DNA of 11,516 nucleotides from an uncultured Clostridium sp. (GTDB taxonomy: Bacteria > Bacillota > Clostridia > TANB77 > CAG-508). The notes under the pieces are model-generated. The model was not told the origin of the DNA, did not search any database, and saw nothing but the letters and a program-made list of their open reading frames with translations. The DNA lies in NCBI GenBank assembly GCA_946008205.1, contig CAMGAZ010000026.1, positions 1-11,516 on the forward strand, in the 5' to 3' direction. The first letter of the stretch is position 1, and each line of letters starts with the position of its first letter. Both the position numbers and the translations under genes were made by a program. This document shows positions 1 to 7,051 of the stretch, in pieces.

Positions 1-161
1 GGAATTTCGTCTTTCTACTTAGAGTGTCCAGCCGGTTCAGGTCCACCTTGCGTTACTTCTATTAGTAATTCTCTTCCTAATTTTGTAAATATTTTTCCTC
101 TTGCTGCATCAGCTTTGCCTTTTTTGGCTTGAATATTATGCCATTTTGAATGTCCTGACAT
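1..161 (-). pseudogene. yebC: YebC/PmpR-family regulator, 5' end with in-frame TAG
   Basis: The reading frame from the ATG at 161 begins MSGHSKWHNIQAKKGKAD and continues through ARGKIFTKLGREL and GGPEPAG. This is the highly conserved N-terminus of YebC/PmpR proteins, which are about 240-250 residues long and act as DNA-binding regulators or, as more recently proposed, translation factors. The frame then meets TAG at 15-17, after 48 codons, where family members normally have a hydrophobic residue (the usual pattern is NS-K/R-L-R-D-x-I). The codons after the stop read K-D-E-I, which still fits that pattern, so a TTG-to-TAG nonsense change is the simplest explanation. Only five further codons lie in the window, so the rest of the gene cannot be checked. 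A strong ribosome binding site (AAAGGAG) lies about 10 nt before the ATG. Alternatives are a sequencing error or a truncated remnant. Confidence 0.8.
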
Positions 162-205
162 CGTTTTCACTCTCCTTTATTTCTTTAAAATTTAATTACT
201 TTACT

Positions 206-234
206 ATTTTAGCACATTTTTCCTTATTTGTGTA
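206..234 (-). promoter_or_regulatory. Candidate extended -10 promoter for the yebC-like gene
   Basis: On the minus strand TAAAAT (206-211) is preceded by TGC, which makes an extended -10 element. A weak -35, TACACA (229-234), lies 17 nt further upstream. The start of transcription would fall about 40 nt before the yebC ATG. This is seen by eye only, in a very AT-rich stretch. Confidence 0.35.
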
Positions 235-317
235 GTACTTTTTAACATTATTTTATGAAAAAATAATTCGCAGGTCCCAACATAATATTTAATTAGTCTT
301 TAAAAATAAAATAATTC

Positions 318-989
318 TTACATTACGTACAACAAAATTGTAAAGAATTGTAGAACACTACCTAGGACAATAAACAAGTGAAATATGGAATGTATATATT
401 TGTGTTTCTTGCCTATTCCGTATAATACCGCTCCTACCGTATACGCTATTCCTCCTAGTACTAGAAGTATAGTTCCTGGTATTCCTAGCAAACTTATCAA
501 TAATGGTAACTTTATTATTACGCACCATCCCATTGCTAAATAGCATATCATTGAAAACTTTTTATATTTCTTCAAGTCTATTGCATTTAACACAATACCT
601 AATATAGCAACTCCCCATATAATTCCGAATAAAGTCCAGCCAAGTGCTGTATTATACTCTCTAAATGTGCAAAGAGCAAATGGAGTATATGAACCTGCGA
701 TTAATAAAAATATTGTGCAATGGTCCAGTATTTGAAATACTTTTTTGGCTTTATTAGGATGTAATCCATGGTAAATACTAGACATTGTGTATAATATAAT
801 CATTGTAGCTCCATATATCGCTCCAGAGACTACTCCATATACATTATGATGTAACGCAGCAAACACAACGCATAATACAGTTGCAAGAATCCCAAAGGCT
901 CCTCCGACAATGTGAGAAACCATATTAAATATTTCTTCACCCTTAGTGTAAGTTGGAAGAACTCTTTCTGAGAGTTTTGTTCTTTTCAT
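318..989 (-). CDS. Hemolysin III / PAQR-family membrane protein
   Basis: This is a 223-residue integral membrane protein with about seven hydrophobic segments, the usual size for bacterial hemolysin III (HlyIII, YqfA/YplQ-like) proteins. Family motifs are in order: an acidic N-terminal EEIFNMVSHIVG (18-29), SSIYHG (70-75), LDHCTIFLLIAGSYTP (88-103) and HSIFHLFIVLGS (200-211). The serine, aspartate and three histidines in these motifs (H74, H200, H204) correspond to the metal site of PAQR receptors. The name hemolysin comes from heterologous expression of one homologue; the physiological role is thought to concern membrane lipid homeostasis or metal-dependent hydrolysis and is unsettled. The start is supported by AAGGAGG 4 nt before the ATG. 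The gene lies 15 nt downstream of an acyl-CoA ligase gene on the same strand, so the two are probably co-transcribed, which fits a lipid-related role by inference. No terminator hairpin was seen after it. Confidence 0.92.
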   Translation of the reverse strand: MKRTKLSERVLPTYTKGEEIFNMVSHIVGGAFGILATVLCVVFAALHHNVYGVVSGAIYGATMIILYTMSSIYHGLHPNKAKKVFQILDHCTIFLLIAGSYTPFALCTFREYNTALGWTLFGIIWGVAILGIVLNAIDLKKYKKFSMICYLAMGWCVIIKLPLLISLLGIPGTILLVLGGIAYTVGAVLYGIGKKHKYIHSIFHLFIVLGSVLQFFTILLYVM

Positions 990-1004
990 CTTTCCTCCTT
1001 AATA

Positions 1005-2750
1005 TTAGTCTTCGCAATTCTCTAATATTTTTTTAATTTCTTCGTGTCTTTTTACTTTCTGAGTTGAAGTTTTTATCATAGGCTCATCTGTTATAATTAG
1101 TTTTTTCATGTGCTTGTAATTTGTTAGTCCTTTATTTATTTCTTTTATATCTGCCCAAATTTTTGCTTTTAATTCGGCTTGACTAAAGTCTTTAAAATTT
1201 TCTTTTACATAATCTTTATTGTAAACTATTTTTACAGATACCACTAAATCATCATCTTTTGGATATCCAAATACCATGCTTTCATCTACATATGGAAGTT
1301 TAGCAATTAGTGTTTCTAATTCTTCCGGATAAATATTTTTTCCATTTTTTAATACTATTACATTCTTCTTTCTTCCTGTAATAAAAAAGTATCCATCTTT
1401 ATCTTTCTTTGCTAGGTCACCAGTGTGGAACCAACCATCTATTATTGACTCTTTTGTTGCTTCTTCATTCTCATAATATCCAAGCATTACATTTGGTCCC
1501 TTTGCAATTAGCTCACCTATACCTTGTTCATTTGGATTATCAATTTTTAATGATACTCCAGGCATTGGAAAACCTATAGAGCCATATCTTATACAATTTT
1601 CATTCTCTGCTGCCAATACTGGTGACGTTTCTGTTAATCCATATCCTTGGATTGTTAAAATTCCAAAATTATTAAAGGCTCTCGCTACTTTAGGATCTAA
1701 TGCTGAAGCTCCACTTATTATTGTTCTTAAACTGCCACCTAAATTGTTTATTATATCCTTAAATACGTTTCTTCTAATGTCTATTCCAAATTTTAATAAG
1801 AAATTACAAATTGGAGTAGCTATTTTTATTAATTTTGTTTTTCTTTGTCTTTGTATCTCTTTTTCTATTTTCTTATACATTGCTTCTATTAGAAGAGGAA
1901 CACAAACAAATATAGAAACTTTATATTCTTTCATATTAGCCTGAATATGTCTTATACCATCACAAAATACATTAGTACATCCATGATTTAAGAATATTAA
2001 TATACCTGTACTACCAAATGTATGGTGGAATGGTAGAAATGCCATATTAACATCTGTGCTAAGAAATTTTTCTACTTTATTCATTGCAGTTATATTTGAC
2101 GCGATGTTTCTATGAGATAACATAACAGCTTTTGATTTAGAAGTTGTTCCTGATGTAAATAAAATAATGCTCATTTTGTCATTATCTATTTTAGCATCTA
2201 TAAACTCTCTGTTTCCATCTGCAACCTTTTTTTTGCCTTCTTCTATTAGATCTTGTAAGTATAAGAATCCTTCAGCTTTTTCTTCATCATTTATAGGATC
2301 CATACAAATAAATTTTGTTACATTAGTTGATTTTGCTTCTTTAAATTTTTTCATAGAATCTAAATATTCACTTGCAAATATTATGCAATCTGCATAACTT
2401 CTTTGTAGTGAAGATTCTGTTTCTTCTTCTGGAAGTCCTTTATCTAATGGTACTGCTATTCCTGTACCGTTTAGAACTGCAACATATGATAAAATCCATT
2501 CATATCTGTTTTTACTAATTATAGCTATCCTTTTATCTTTTAATCCTATACTTATTAACTCTGTTCCTAATGCATTTATTTCTTCTTGAAATTGCTTGTA
2601 TGTTATATCTTTATATATTATTTTCTTATCTTGTTCTTCTTTTAATCTAAATGCTATATTATCCGGATAATTCGTAAATGCATTATCTAATACCTCTCTT
2701 ATATTATTATAGTTTTTCGTTTCATAGATTTCATACTTTTCTTTTTTCAT
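1005..2750 (-). CDS. Long-chain acyl-CoA ligase (AMP-forming)
   Basis: This 581-residue protein of the ANL adenylating superfamily is predicted to activate a fatty acid to acyl-AMP and then to acyl-CoA. Motifs in order are the phosphate-binding loop FTSGTTSKSKAVMLSH (198-213), the adenine-binding GYGLTETSP (369-377), the ribose-binding HTGD (442-445) and the hinge and fatty-acyl signature from GRKKNVIV to IYPEELE (459-479). A C-terminal TSTQKVKR (561-568) matches the usual TSTGK, placing the adenylation lysine at K565, with Q in place of the common glycine. The P-loop is also variant, with SKSK for the usual GxPK. The protein looks full length and intact. A spaced ribosome binding site (AAAGGAAGGAA) lies about 11 nt before the ATG. 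Substrate chain length cannot be told from sequence; an acyl-ACP synthetase or another AMP-ligase role is possible. It is the first gene of a probable two-gene unit with the PAQR gene. Confidence 0.9.
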   Translation of the reverse strand: MKKEKYEIYETKNYNNIREVLDNAFTNYPDNIAFRLKEEQDKKIIYKDITYKQFQEEINALGTELISIGLKDKRIAIISKNRYEWILSYVAVLNGTGIAVPLDKGLPEEETESSLQRSYADCIIFASEYLDSMKKFKEAKSTNVTKFICMDPINDEEKAEGFLYLQDLIEEGKKKVADGNREFIDAKIDNDKMSIILFTSGTTSKSKAVMLSHRNIASNITAMNKVEKFLSTDVNMAFLPFHHTFGSTGILIFLNHGCTNVFCDGIRHIQANMKEYKVSIFVCVPLLIEAMYKKIEKEIQRQRKTKLIKIATPICNFLLKFGIDIRRNVFKDIINNLGGSLRTIISGASALDPKVARAFNNFGILTIQGYGLTETSPVLAAENENCIRYGSIGFPMPGVSLKIDNPNEQGIGELIAKGPNVMLGYYENEEATKESIIDGWFHTGDLAKKDKDGYFFITGRKKNVIVLKNGKNIYPEELETLIAKLPYVDESMVFGYPKDDDLVVSVKIVYNKDYVKENFKDFSQAELKAKIWADIKEINKGLTNYKHMKKLIITDEPMIKTSTQKVKRHEEIKKILENCED

Positions 2751-2771
2751 TAAACACTATTCCTTCCTTTG

Positions 2772-2821
2772 TGGCCAATGTAAATATTGTTTTTATGTTT
2801 CTCCCCTTTTATTGGCTATAG
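2772..2821 (-). repeat. Inverted repeat in the acyl-CoA ligase leader
   Basis: GCCAAT at 2774-2779 and ATTGGC at 2811-2816 form a short inverted repeat with a loop of about 31 nt, immediately upstream of the ligase ribosome binding site. It could be an mRNA hairpin, an operator, or chance. I found no confident sigma-A promoter in the remaining AT-rich stretch, only weak -10 candidates on the minus strand. Confidence 0.2.
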
Positions 2822-2949
2822 CATATCATATTTTTAATCTATATACAATAAATATGACTATGTATTCGAACTTCAAATTTCAAAAAATATCTCTTTATTT
2901 TTATTCATTTTCCAAATTATAATTTCATATAAATATAATGGTGATTTGT

Positions 2950-3150
2950 ATGGATTATCGTGAATTTTCTTCTTTTTTATCTTCCCTTTCAGGATGCGAA
3001 TTAGTAGCTTTAGCAGGCTTACTTTCAGTTGCTATATCTACTAATCTTAATTGTGATGAAGTTGATGTTCTTGGCAATTTTTTCTCAGCTCTTGGCTCTA
3101 ATTTATCTACAATAGCTTCTGCTAATGATAATAATTGTCAAATTCTATAA
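2950..3150 (+). CDS. Small conserved-type protein of unknown function (possibly DUF6774-like)
   Basis: The frame is open from an ATG at 2938, but the better start is the ATG at 2950, because GGTGAT (2940-2945), which matches the extended anti-Shine-Dalgarno pairing, lies 4 nt before it. The product is 66 residues, beginning MDYREFSSF. It has one central hydrophobic helix-like segment, GCELVALAGLLSVAIS, then an amphipathic region with NCDEVDVLGNFFSALGSNLSTIA. The pattern CELV, a small-residue-rich helix, an acidic DE, then LGNFF-ALG-NL resembles my recollection of the clostridial DUF6774 family of small proteins; this could not be checked. No catalytic motif is seen. It lies alone and divergent from the ligase gene. 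Upstream, TCATTTT (2905-2911), 14 nt, then CATATAAA (2926-2933) resembles a sigma-E promoter weakly, so expression during sporulation is possible but unproven. Confidence 0.65.
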   Translation: MDYREFSSFLSSLSGCELVALAGLLSVAISTNLNCDEVDVLGNFFSALGSNLSTIASANDNNCQIL

Positions 3151-3187
3151 AAAAACAAAGAGGTCTCTATTGATAGGCCTCTTTGTT
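3149..3187 (-). terminator. Intrinsic terminator after the 109-residue gene
   Basis: AACAAAGAGG (3154-3163) pairs perfectly with CCTCTTTGTT (3178-3187), giving a 10-bp stem and a 14-nt loop. On the minus strand the stem is followed by seven T (complement of A 3149-3155). It begins 12 nt after the stop of the minus-strand gene. On the plus strand the stem directly follows the small gene's stop but lacks a T-run, so termination there would be weaker. Confidence 0.88.
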
Positions 3188-3199
3188 AGGATTTAGCAG

Positions 3200-3529
3200 C
3201 TACTGCAACAAAATTTTAAATTTTAATGGTTTATAAGTAATTCCATATTCATCTAACAGAGCTCTTTGGTTTTCACTAAGTTTTCTCTCTATTTGAAGTT
3301 TACCCTTTTTATTGCTATAGTGAATTTCCTTCAACAACTTGTATTTACATTTTGAAACTTGGTTTAATTGTTTCGTTCTAATACTATACAGATAGGGTTC
3401 TATTTCATAGTAGTTACTAAAAAACTTTAATTGTTCTTCCGATAACTTCCAAAATACACTCTCTTCCCCCTGCATTTCTTTGTGTTGAAGCTCTTTCAGC
3501 TGCTTCCGCAATAAATCTTTATCTTGCAT
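3200..3529 (-). CDS. Uncharacterised 109-residue protein with internal duplication
   Basis: I do not recognise this protein. It is small, charged and cytoplasmic in appearance, with no membrane segment or signal peptide. The N-terminus (about 1-25) is Lys/Glu/Gln-rich and likely helical. Two related segments stand out: residues 28-47 starting KLSEEQ and 83-102 starting KLSENQ, both with a tyrosine at the same spacing and a following isoleucine and proline, which suggests an internal repeat of a short helical motif. The middle holds a basic stretch, KCKYKLLKE, and a YSNKKGK turn. The start is supported by AGGAAAGGA 4-5 nt before the ATG. It stands as a single gene between spoIVA and a strong terminator, with its own probable -10 element and a palindrome in the leader. 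A small nucleic-acid-binding or adaptor protein is possible but is only a guess. Confidence 0.75.
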   Translation of the reverse strand: MQDKDLLRKQLKELQHKEMQGEESVFWKLSEEQLKFFSNYYEIEPYLYSIRTKQLNQVSKCKYKLLKEIHYSNKKGKLQIERKLSENQRALLDEYGITYKPLKFKILLQ

Positions 3530-3541
3530 AAAATCCTTTCC

Positions 3542-3555
3542 TACGTTAAAACGTA
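3542..3555. promoter_or_regulatory. 6-2-6 palindrome in the leader of the 109-residue gene
   Basis: TACGTT (3542-3547) and AACGTA (3550-3555) are perfect inverted arms separated by AA. The site lies between the candidate -10 element and the ribosome binding site, a typical position for an operator. It could also be a small RNA hairpin or chance. Confidence 0.35.
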
Positions 3556-3566
3556 TATAATATATT

Positions 3567-3572
3567 ATTATA
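3567..3572 (-). promoter_or_regulatory. Candidate -10 element for the 109-residue gene
   Basis: A perfect TATAAT on the minus strand is preceded by GTGA and followed by the leader of the gene. No convincing -35 was found; TTTCAT at about 17 nt is the best. Transcription would start near 3560. Confidence 0.4.
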
Positions 3573-3605
3573 TCACACTTTCGATGAAAATGAAAGTTTT
3601 TTATT

Positions 3606-5085
3606 CTATAGAATTATACAAATTAATCCTCCGCTTCCCTCGTTTATTATTCTCTCCAGTGTTTCTTGTAATTTCTCTTGTGCTTCTGTCGGCATCTTCA
3701 TAAGTTTTGTCTGTAATCCTTCATTCACTAGTTCATGCAAGCTTTTTCCGAATATATTTGATTCCCATATTTTCTTTGGATCACTTTCAAATTCTGAAAG
3801 TAATGATTCTACTAATTCCTGTGATTGCTTTTCACTGCCAACTATTGGAGATACTTCTGTCTCTATATCTGCCTTAATCATATGGATTGATGGAGCCTTT
3901 GCTCTTAATTTTACACCATATCTTGAGCCTTGTTTAACCATCTCTGGTTCTTCCAAAATAAGTTCGTCTATTGAAGGGCTTACTATTCCATACCCTTTTG
4001 TATTTACCTCCTGTAATGCTGTTGCGACCTTATCATATTCTTTTTTTACATCTGCAAATTTTATCATGCTAGAAAAAAGCTCGCCTTCATTTGTAATAGT
4101 TACTCCTGAAATTTCTGTTAACACTTTATAAAATAGGTCATCAACTAAGTTAACTGTTATGTTAACACTTCCTGTTCCAAGTTGTATTTCATTTATCACA
4201 CTTGTTGCAATTACCTCGGTATTTTGCAATTTTGTAATTCTATTGTCTATCTGCTTTAGTATTCTAACATCTTTAAATACATCTTTAATTTCATCATAAA
4301 GTTCTTCTTTTAACCAATGTGTTTCTGGTAATCCATCCACCCATCTAGGGAAGCTAATATTTACTCTTTCTATTGGAAATTCATATAACACTTTTCCAAA
4401 TATCTCGTCTATTTTATCCGTCGTTAAATTTTCACAGTCTGTTGGAATTACTTGTGTATCGTACTTTTCTTGCAATTTTTTTGCCAGAGTCTGTGTGTAA
4501 TCGGAATCGGGTTGGCTTGAATTTAATACTATAACAAAAGGTTTATTTAGTTCTTTTAATTCTTTTACCACTCGCTCTTCTGGCTCTATATAGTCTTCCC
4601 TTTGTATATCTGTAATGCTTCCATCTGTTGTAACTAAAATTCCTATTGTTGAATGTTCTTGTATTACTTTTTTTGTTCCAATCTCAGCTGCTCTTTCAAA
4701 CGGCATTTCTTCTTCTGACCATGGTGTTTTTACCATCCTTGGCATATCATCTTCTAAATGTCCAATAGCATTATTTACCAAATATCCAACGCAATCCACT
4801 AGTCTTACATTCAATTTTATATTGTCACCAACAGTAATTCCGCACAGCTTCATTCGGAATAAACTTTGGTTCAGTAGTCATAATTGTTCTTCCGCCAGCA
4901 CTTTGTGGCAGCTCATCTTGTGCTCTTTCTTTTTTATATTCATTGTCAATGTTCGGTATAACTAATAAATCCATAAATCTTTTTATGAATGTGGATTTAC
5001 CAGTTCTAACAGGTCCAACAACACCAACATAAATATCCCCATCTGTTCTTTTTGCTATGTCTTGATATAACCTATTGTCTTTCAT
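3606..5085 (-). pseudogene. spoIVA: Stage IV sporulation protein A, split by a +1 frameshift
   Basis: SpoIVA is the morphogenetic ATPase that polymerises on the forespore surface as the base of the spore coat. The first frame (5085 down to about 4840) carries Walker A GPVRTGKS (24-31, K30) and sensor threonines T70/T71, then runs into a TGA at codon 87. The second frame (stop at 3606) starts within it and carries VRLVDCVGY through the conserved C-terminus INEGSGGLI-IIL. Deleting one base at the TT at 4838-4839 turns V-R-N-Y-C-W-stop into V-R-I-T-V-G-D-N and fuses the frames into 492 residues, equal to B. subtilis SpoIVA, with the Walker B aspartate at position 97. Both halves are otherwise well conserved, so this is a very recent mutation or a sequencing error. 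An AGGAGGT ribosome binding site lies 9 nt before the ATG. The gene is divergent from the germination operon. Confidence 0.93.
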
Positions 5086-5111
5086 TAATTTTTTACCTCC
5101 TTATACTTACG

Positions 5112-5130
5112 TAATAGTATGATACTATTA
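5112..5130. repeat. Perfect 19-bp palindrome upstream of spoIVA
   Basis: TAATAGTAT (5112-5120), a single G (5121) and ATACTATTA (5122-5130) form a perfect inverted repeat with 9-bp arms. It lies 27 nt before the spoIVA start and 158 nt before the gerA start. On the minus strand its centre reads CATACTAT, so it overlaps a sporulation-type -10 element. It may be an operator for a dimeric regulator. Confidence 0.7.
5114..5121 (-). promoter_or_regulatory. Sporulation-type -10 element before spoIVA
   Basis: CATACTAT on the minus strand differs from the B. subtilis sigma-E -10 consensus (CATACAHT) at one position and also fits the sigma-G form CATNHTA. Transcription would start near 5107 and give a leader of about 22 nt with the ribosome binding site inside. 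spoIVA is sigma-E dependent in B. subtilis. No good -35 was found at the expected spacing. Confidence 0.45.
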
Positions 5131-5206
5131 AATTATCGAATGTTAATTCTATAATCTGTTTGTACAATAACTTTATTTAATGTATATTAATCATTCATAA
5201 AGTTAT

Positions 5207-5236
5207 GCATAAAAAGAAAATTATTTTTACATATTT
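5207..5236 (+). promoter_or_regulatory. Candidate sigma-G promoter of the gerA-type operon
   Basis: GCATA (5207-5211) fits the sigma-G -35 consensus GHATR and CATATTT (5230-5236) fits the -10 consensus CATNHTA at six of seven positions, with an 18-nt spacer. Transcription would begin near 5243, about 45 nt before the TTG start. Germinant receptor operons are classically sigma-G dependent in the forespore, which fits. Confidence 0.55.
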
Positions 5237-5277
5237 TTGTACTTTTAGTAAAAACTATATGTAAATTACTTTTTATT

Positions 5278-5291
5278 GGAGGTACGCTTTG
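5278..5291 (+). promoter_or_regulatory. Ribosome binding site that fixes the TTG start of the A subunit
   Basis: GGAGGT (5278-5283) lies 5 nt before the TTG at 5289-5291. No in-frame ATG near the N-terminus has a comparable site, so TTG is the start. Confidence 0.8.
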
Positions 5292-7022
5292 AAGAATATA
5301 AAACAGTATTTGCATGATATATTTTTTGATAGTGATAAAAACAATTATGATTTTACTTTAGGCGATACTACTAATTCTATAGTTGTTGATGATTCAACAT
5401 CTTTCAATAATTCTAATCAGAATCTTAATTTGAATAATGAATCCTTACAAGACACTACTAAGGACACTGTTTTTCCATCAATTGATGTTAATCTCGAGTA
5501 TATTAAAGTTAGATTTAATAGTATGATCAACTCTGACGTAAAAATAAGAGAATTCACTTTGAATGCAAGAAATAAGCAGTACAAGTCTTTTCTTGTATAT
5601 ATAGATGGAATGATAGATCAAGACATGATGAACAATTATATATTAAAGCCTCTTATGCTTAAAAATAGTGCTAATTCTTTTGACGGAAGTCAAAATAGAG
5701 TTTTGTCTGAAGTAAAAACAAATAATATAACTGTTAGAAAAGTGAAGAAGTTTGATATAGTTGAGTACATTTCCAGTTGTTTGCTCCCACAAAATTCCGT
5801 TGAACAATTATCTAAGTTTGATGACATTATAGATGGTGTGAATTCTGGGAATTGCGCATTATTTATAGATACTCTCAATATTTCTTTTGATATTGAAGTT
5901 AAAGGGTTTAAGCAACGTGGATTAGATACTCCTAATAATGAAACAGTTGTTAGAGGTGCACAGGTAGGATTTACAGAGAACTTACGTACAAACACATCTC
6001 TTTTAAGAAGATATATTAATAATGAAAATTTAGTAATTGAGTCAGTAGATGTTGGTAAATTAAGTAAAACATCTTGTGCAATATGCTATTTAAAAAATGT
6101 TGCTAATTCTGATTTGGTTGCAGAAGTTCGCTACCGTGTTAGCAATTTAGCCATAGACTATTTAATTTCTTCGGGTCAACTTGAGCAACTTATACAAGAT
6201 GATGATAATTCTAGCCTTCCTCAAATGATATCAACCGAAAGGCCAGATAAAACTGCAAATTTATTATTTGATGGAAGAGTAGCCATAATAGTAAATGGTA
6301 GTCCCTATGTGTTAATAGTTCCTGCTATTTTTTCTGACTTTCTATCTTCTCCGGAAGATTATAACTTAAAACATCAGTATGCAAATTTTTTAAGAATTCT
6401 AAGGGTGGTAGCTATTGCATTTGCTTTGTTACTTCCCGGCATATATATGGCAATATCTAATTTTCATCAAGAAATTATTCCGACGGAATTACTATACACT
6501 ATAATCTCAGCTAGGGAAACTGTCCCATTCCCTATCCTATTCGAAATTTTAGTAATGGAAGTATCCTTTGAGCTTATTAGAGAAGCTAGTGTTAGAGTTC
6601 CAGCCCCTATTGGTCAAACCATTGGCATTGTAGGAGCATTGATATTAGGGCAAGCAGCAGTTGATGCTAGTATTGTAAGTCCTATTTTAATTATCATTGT
6701 TTCATTCACAGGAATATGCTCTTTCTCTATTCCGGATTTTTCTCTTAGTTTCCATTTTAGAATAATGAGATTTGCATATATAATATTAGGTTCATTAGCA
6801 GGCTTCGTTGGCATAGCTGCAGGAATTTGCGTGCATTTATCTATACTAAATAACTTAAAATCCTTTGGAGTTAATTATTTAGGAAGAAGTATTTTTAATA
6901 GCAACAAGTCCGGCAACGGGATAGTGCTTTCACCTGCTTATCGTAGGGAGGATAGATCTGCCTTTCTAAAAAGTAAAAGGCCTAAACTTCAAGATAATAT
7001 TAGTATGAAATGGAAATATTAG
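5289..7022 (+). CDS. Spore germinant receptor A subunit (GerA/SpoVAF family)
   Basis: This 577-residue membrane protein is the A subunit of a Ger-type nutrient receptor in the spore inner membrane. Residues about 20-65 are a low-complexity Asn/Ser/Asp/Thr-rich extension, which makes it longer than B. subtilis GerAA (about 480). The soluble N-terminal domain follows, with the signature RGAQVGFTENLRTN (222-235) and STERPDKTANLLFDGR (315-330). The C-terminal part holds about five membrane segments: roughly 370-390, 402-430, 443-458, 464-480 and 495-520. It includes the conserved ETVPFPILFEILVMEVSFELIREA region and the PAPIGQTIGIVGALILGQAAV loop. A basic tail ends at TAG. It is the first gene of the operon; the B gene follows after 29 nt. 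The gene looks intact. Which germinant it recognises cannot be predicted. Confidence 0.95.
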   Translation: MKNIKQYLHDIFFDSDKNNYDFTLGDTTNSIVVDDSTSFNNSNQNLNLNNESLQDTTKDTVFPSIDVNLEYIKVRFNSMINSDVKIREFTLNARNKQYKSFLVYIDGMIDQDMMNNYILKPLMLKNSANSFDGSQNRVLSEVKTNNITVRKVKKFDIVEYISSCLLPQNSVEQLSKFDDIIDGVNSGNCALFIDTLNISFDIEVKGFKQRGLDTPNNETVVRGAQVGFTENLRTNTSLLRRYINNENLVIESVDVGKLSKTSCAICYLKNVANSDLVAEVRYRVSNLAIDYLISSGQLEQLIQDDDNSSLPQMISTERPDKTANLLFDGRVAIIVNGSPYVLIVPAIFSDFLSSPEDYNLKHQYANFLRILRVVAIAFALLLPGIYMAISNFHQEIIPTELLYTIISARETVPFPILFEILVMEVSFELIREASVRVPAPIGQTIGIVGALILGQAAVDASIVSPILIIIVSFTGICSFSIPDFSLSFHFRIMRFAYIILGSLAGFVGIAAGICVHLSILNNLKSFGVNYLGRSIFNSNKSGNGIVLSPAYRREDRSAFLKSKRPKLQDNISMKWKY

Positions 7023-7051
7023 TTATAAACAGAACAGGAGTTTAAATAAAC

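Noticed and set aside
15..17. TAG as a reassigned sense codon
   Set aside because: TAG ends spoIVA and two germination genes exactly where their families end, and no other long conserved frame in the window contains an internal TAG.
358..546. Minus-strand open frame of 62 codons
   Set aside because: It lies in another frame of the intact hemolysin III gene and shows no independent start signal.
1744..2397. Two plus-strand open frames of 66 and 76 codons
   Set aside because: Both are antisense to the acyl-CoA ligase gene, which has clear family motifs throughout.
2934..2939. Perfect TATAAT just before the small plus-strand gene
   Set aside because: Transcription from it would begin at about the ATG and leave out the ribosome binding site, so it is probably chance in AT-rich DNA.
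3577..3602. Short hairpin ACTTTC/GAAAGT followed by TTTTTT on the plus strand
   Set aside because: The stem is only 6 bp with a 9-nt loop and there is no plus-strand gene immediately before it; it overlaps the upstream promoter region of the minus-strand gene.
4615..4965. Plus-strand open frame of 116 codons across the spoIVA frameshift
   Set aside because: It is antisense to conserved SpoIVA sequence and is low in charged residues, as expected of a shadow frame.
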